DNA of 64,000 nucleotides from Hirudo medicinalis. Its lineage: Eukaryota; Annelida; Clitellata; Hirudinida; Hirudinidae. The notes below the pieces were generated by a model. That model had not been told where the DNA came from, searched no databases, and was given only the letters and a program-made list of their open reading frames with translations. A program made the position numbers and the translations under genes. The stretch lies in contig MPNW01000067.1 of the NCBI GenBank assembly GCA_011800805.1, positions 181,848-245,847 of the forward strand. Direction: 5' to 3'. Positions 60,920-64,000 of this stretch are shown one piece after another (positions within the stretch are counted from its first letter, which is position 1; the number at the start of each line of letters is the position of its first letter).

Positions 60920-61310
60920 AAACATTAATATAATATGATATGATATGATTAATATAATATGATATGATATGATTAATATAATATGATATGATATGATTAA
61001 TATAATATGATATAACGTTATGTAATGTAGTGTGATGTAATGTAATGTGATGTAATATGATGTAATATAATATAACATAACATAACATAACATAATATAG
61101 TGTAATATAATGTAATGATATGTAATAATAATAGTTAATTTATAATGCTCCATTTGCATAGCCTCAGAGGCGCCTAAATTATGTAATGTAATGTAACGTA
61201 ACGTAGCGTAATGTAATGTGATGTAATATGATGTGACGTGATGTAATGTGACGTGACGTGACGTGAAGTGACGTGATGTGATGTAATGTAATGTAATACT
61301 TTATAATACA
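60920..61310. repeat. ATATG and TAATG pentanucleotide arrays
   Basis: Four copies of a 24-base unit (TTAATATAATATGATATGAT plus ATGA) are followed by diverged TAATG/TGATG/TGACG pentamers. The array is interrupted at 61128-61180 by a LINE-tail-like segment and resumes to about 61310. Confidence 0.9.
61128..61180 (-). mobile_element. LINE 3' tail copy inside pentamer satellite
   Basis: The minus strand reads GGCGCCTCTGAGGCTATG ... AAATTAACTATTATTATT. This matches the tails at 43378-43420 and 43517-43560 and includes the start of an ATT tail. Confidence 0.55.
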
Positions 61311-62373
61311 ATGCAATGCAAATATTAAGCCAATAACATTAAACCATAATACATTTTTAATTTCTAGAATTCCTTTCAATTGACAACTTTGTAAACATTC
61401 TTGTCAATCATTATTTGAAAGTATTTAATAAAATATTAATTTTAATTCAAAATCTTTACAACAAATGATTTCGAAATTTAAATTTATGATGGAAGGAGGC
61501 CTTAAAGTTGTCAAATTATTTAAAACATAATCCTTAATTTTTGTTACCTTTAATATATTTTAATCTAAAATATTATTTCTTGACATTATAATTAGTTATT
61601 GGAAAAACAAATTTCAGGTAAAGTGATTTTCTAAACCGTGGACCAAAGCATCTGAGGTGGGTTTCGCCTTTTATAAACTTCAAATGCAATCCATTTAATT
61701 CCATGAAATTTATTTTAAGCAACTGCAAATTAAACTTTCTCGTCCGCAAAAATATCGCTGCACATTTTTTAGGGAGGCAACTAATCGATGGATATACTTA
61801 CTTAATACTTCTGAGAAATTAACTGGGATTGCTTCTATTATCGTCCATCCACATGAAACCGCAGACAGAAAGTTTTTAAGAAGCAAATTGAATAAATGCA
61901 GGTAAATGGTGGCTTGGAGGTGGAAGCTTTCAGGAGGAAGTTTAACAACAAAATACGGGGATTAGTTTCAATTTCTTATTTGACTTAAGAGTTGTTAGCA
62001 GCAAAATATTTTTCCAATATATAATATTGGCACCAAATATTTTTTTCGACGGGTTTTGATTTTTGAATACCATTTTAAGATTATCTTTTCAGAGATTTTT
62101 CTAAGGTTGTACGTCCTTTCTTTAAATTTAAATGAACCATTTTTCATAATTTGTCTACTAAACAAGACGAAAATTAATTAAAAATTTATTTCAAAATTAT
62201 AAACAGGTTCAAATATGTCAAAACAGCACTTTAGAACAGATGTTTTTATTTTCTCTGCTGTATCCAATTTTCTCTGCTTTCCAACCATTTTATCTAGAAT
62301 TGATTTCACTGTTGGTGCCAAGTTTCTATGCAAATACAGAAGAGTTAAACCAGTTAATGTCTTCTCAGATGTC
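61311..62373. other. Intergenic, nothing recognised
   Basis: AT-rich sequence without supported genes or repeats. Confidence 0.4.
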
Positions 62374-63030
62374 TCAACTTCTCAAATAGGTTTTCAAACG
62401 ACATAACGTAGAGGAAGATCTTTCATTCTCTGTTGTAGACACGGACAGTATGGTTAATACAGTTGACATCATGTCATCTTTACAATGTTGTAAAGCACTT
62501 ATTACGTGTTTTGGCAATTCATCCTTTTCAAGTCTTGAAAGTCTTTTGTTCCAAAGTCTAAGGTCAACAATGAGTTCAATAAGAGCAGCACTTAAATTAT
62601 TATGGTAGAACAAAACCAAAGAATTAAAGTTTCCCAGAACTTGATGTGTAAGCTGATTTGGATCGGTTGGTAATAAACTTTGGAATCCAACCAGAATGAA
62701 TTTGTGTTTTGAAAATCCGTTCTTTAAACGTTTTAAAAAAGAATCTATGAATGGGATATCGTGAGTTTCTGCTTCATGTGACTGTTCATAAAAATATTCA
62801 TCGTTAACATCTGCTTGATGAGAACCCAAAAATATTTTAAAAATTAATTATTTGTTCAATATTTTATCTGAGATTTTGTTGACCTTTAATTGATTTTATG
62901 CTGAATTATGATTTCATTAATTATACAATTTTAAAACAAATTTACCTTCCTTCAAAACTTGCTCACACTCTGATTGAATTTTGCGATTTAAAAAAAAATC
63001 AGAAATTTCGAGCAACCTCTTCGCTATATT
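62374..63030 (-). pseudogene. hAT-like transposase remnant (C-terminal dimerisation region)
   Basis: The minus-strand frame 62829-62374 resembles domesticated or transposon hAT-type proteins (ZMYM/THAP-like repressor group). It reads IPFIDSFLKRLKNGF, then LPTDPNQLT, then LWNKRLSRLEKDELPKHV, and ends ERSSSTLCRLKTYLR, a diverged form of the hAT dimerisation motif. An upstream piece at about 63030-62944 (KRLLEISDFFLNRK, CEQVLKE) ends at GTAAAT and could splice to it near 62811. The missing N-terminus and altered motif suggest a remnant. Confidence 0.65.
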
Positions 63031-64000
63031 TAAATTAGTCAATAATAAGTAAAATAACAAGTAGCAATAATAAGTGGACTGCTATGCTACTTTACACTGC
63101 TTTAATAAGAGCATTCTAGGACGACCAAAAGTTGAAAATATGGAATACTACCCGATATGTATTTAAATATTATTGATGCGTTTTATTTTATAGGAGCCAA
63201 TAATATTTGTTAAATATCGATAATTAAAACCAGTTGCAGAACTGAGTGATCAGGATGATGTGCTCCACAACGGGATGAGGAGTCCAAGATGACCGAGGAG
63301 ATTTGAACTCACATTCTCACTGTGATCACAATTTTTAAAGCTTCTGCAGGAGTTTAGATGGAAGAAGAAAATATCTCAGAACAATAACTTTATTTGAAGT
63401 TTATAAATAACAGAATTAACAATTTATTGCTTAAATTAAATTATATATTCCTGATTATTTAAAAAAGCATTAAATCCATGCGAACGTGTCGTGTTTGAGC
63501 TTCAACTTCTCCCAGGTTGGAAAGAGGAGAGTTTATTTATTTGAGAGTTTATTTGAGAGTTTATTGCCAACAAATATTCTTCAAATGTTTGCTTGGAATG
63601 TTTTTAAATCGTGTGGCTTCAATGTAACATCTTCAATGTAACTTTAATGTAACATCTTCAATGTAACATTCTTTATTTCAACGTTTTAACGTGTGAATGT
63701 TTTGTATTTGACCACTAACAAACAGGAGTGAAGAAAAAATCATACCTAAATAATAATGGCAATTATAATTATAATTATAATAAAACGTTAATGTTTATGA
63801 CTCGAGAATTTACAAATTATTTGAGACATCGATTACTGACTTCACGAATAAAAAGGAGAGGAACGCAAATGTTGCTTCCTGCCTTCAAATTTTGTTTTGT
63901 TAGGAGTTGATGAAAGATTGGAAAAATCTGATAATGAGCTCTCCAGGCATCAATATGCTCAGTGCATTATCGTGCACATGCATTTCCAACAAATTACTTG
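63031..64000. other. Window end, unassigned
   Basis: No gene recognised. A short AATGTAACATCTTC tandem repeat occurs at about 63618-63670. Confidence 0.4.

Noticed and set aside
63240..63330. tRNA or SINE B-box-like sequence (GTTCAAATCTC on the minus strand)
   Set aside because: No acceptor stem, A box or anticodon arm could be found around it.

Overview
This is eukaryotic, AT-rich genomic DNA from an invertebrate metazoan. The evidence is spliced protein genes with GT-AG introns and intact animal families: SLC26, DPY19-like, FoxO, a conventional PKC, WBP11 and an allatostatin-A/galanin-type GPCR. The introns are also rich in trinucleotide microsatellites and decayed DNA transposons and LINEs. 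The clade cannot be fixed from sequence alone. Dense ancestral-looking introns argue for an intron-rich lineage, and a degenerate CCCTAA-type tract hints at TTAGGG-type telomeres, but this is weak evidence. Gene models were built by hand: phases were checked across every junction, and the summed exon length is divisible by three for each complete model.

Layout: (1) 439-5660 (+) SLC26 anion transporter, 16 exons, about 725 aa. (2) 6364-7834 (-) a 5'-incomplete multipass membrane protein of a family I cannot name, with a 23-nt exon. (3) 9246-15604 (+) DPY19-like C-mannosyltransferase, 17 exons, 700 aa. (4) 17668-20189 (-) FoxO, two exons, 727 aa. (5) 21031-22568 a decayed Tc1-like transposon. 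(6) 24630-47371 (+) conventional Ca2+-dependent PKC, 17 exons, 677 aa, with 5-6 kb introns. (7) 48311-54195 (-) WBP11, 11 exons, about 500 aa. (8) 56352-57668 (-) a GPCR with an uninterrupted coding region. (9) 57669-64000 mostly non-coding, with satellite arrays and a hAT-like transposase remnant.

The main surprises lie inside introns. The 5.4-kb fourth intron of PKC holds four antisense exons with matching phases that encode about 115 aa of a formin FH2 domain. PKC exon 7 reads into an immediate stop followed by a good poly(A) signal, so a kinase-less C1-C2 product is possible. Several (ATT)n arrays begin directly at a shared LINE 3' tail. A 180-bp inverted-repeat element carries a CCCTAA-like core. 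WBP11 intron 1 contains a decayed MULE transposase.

Functionally, PKC and FoxO are both signalling endpoints: FoxO keeps all three Akt-type sites, and PKC keeps every phosphorylation motif. WBP11 is a splicing factor. SLC26, the DPY19-like protein and the GPCR are membrane proteins. Nothing indicates co-regulation of these neighbours.
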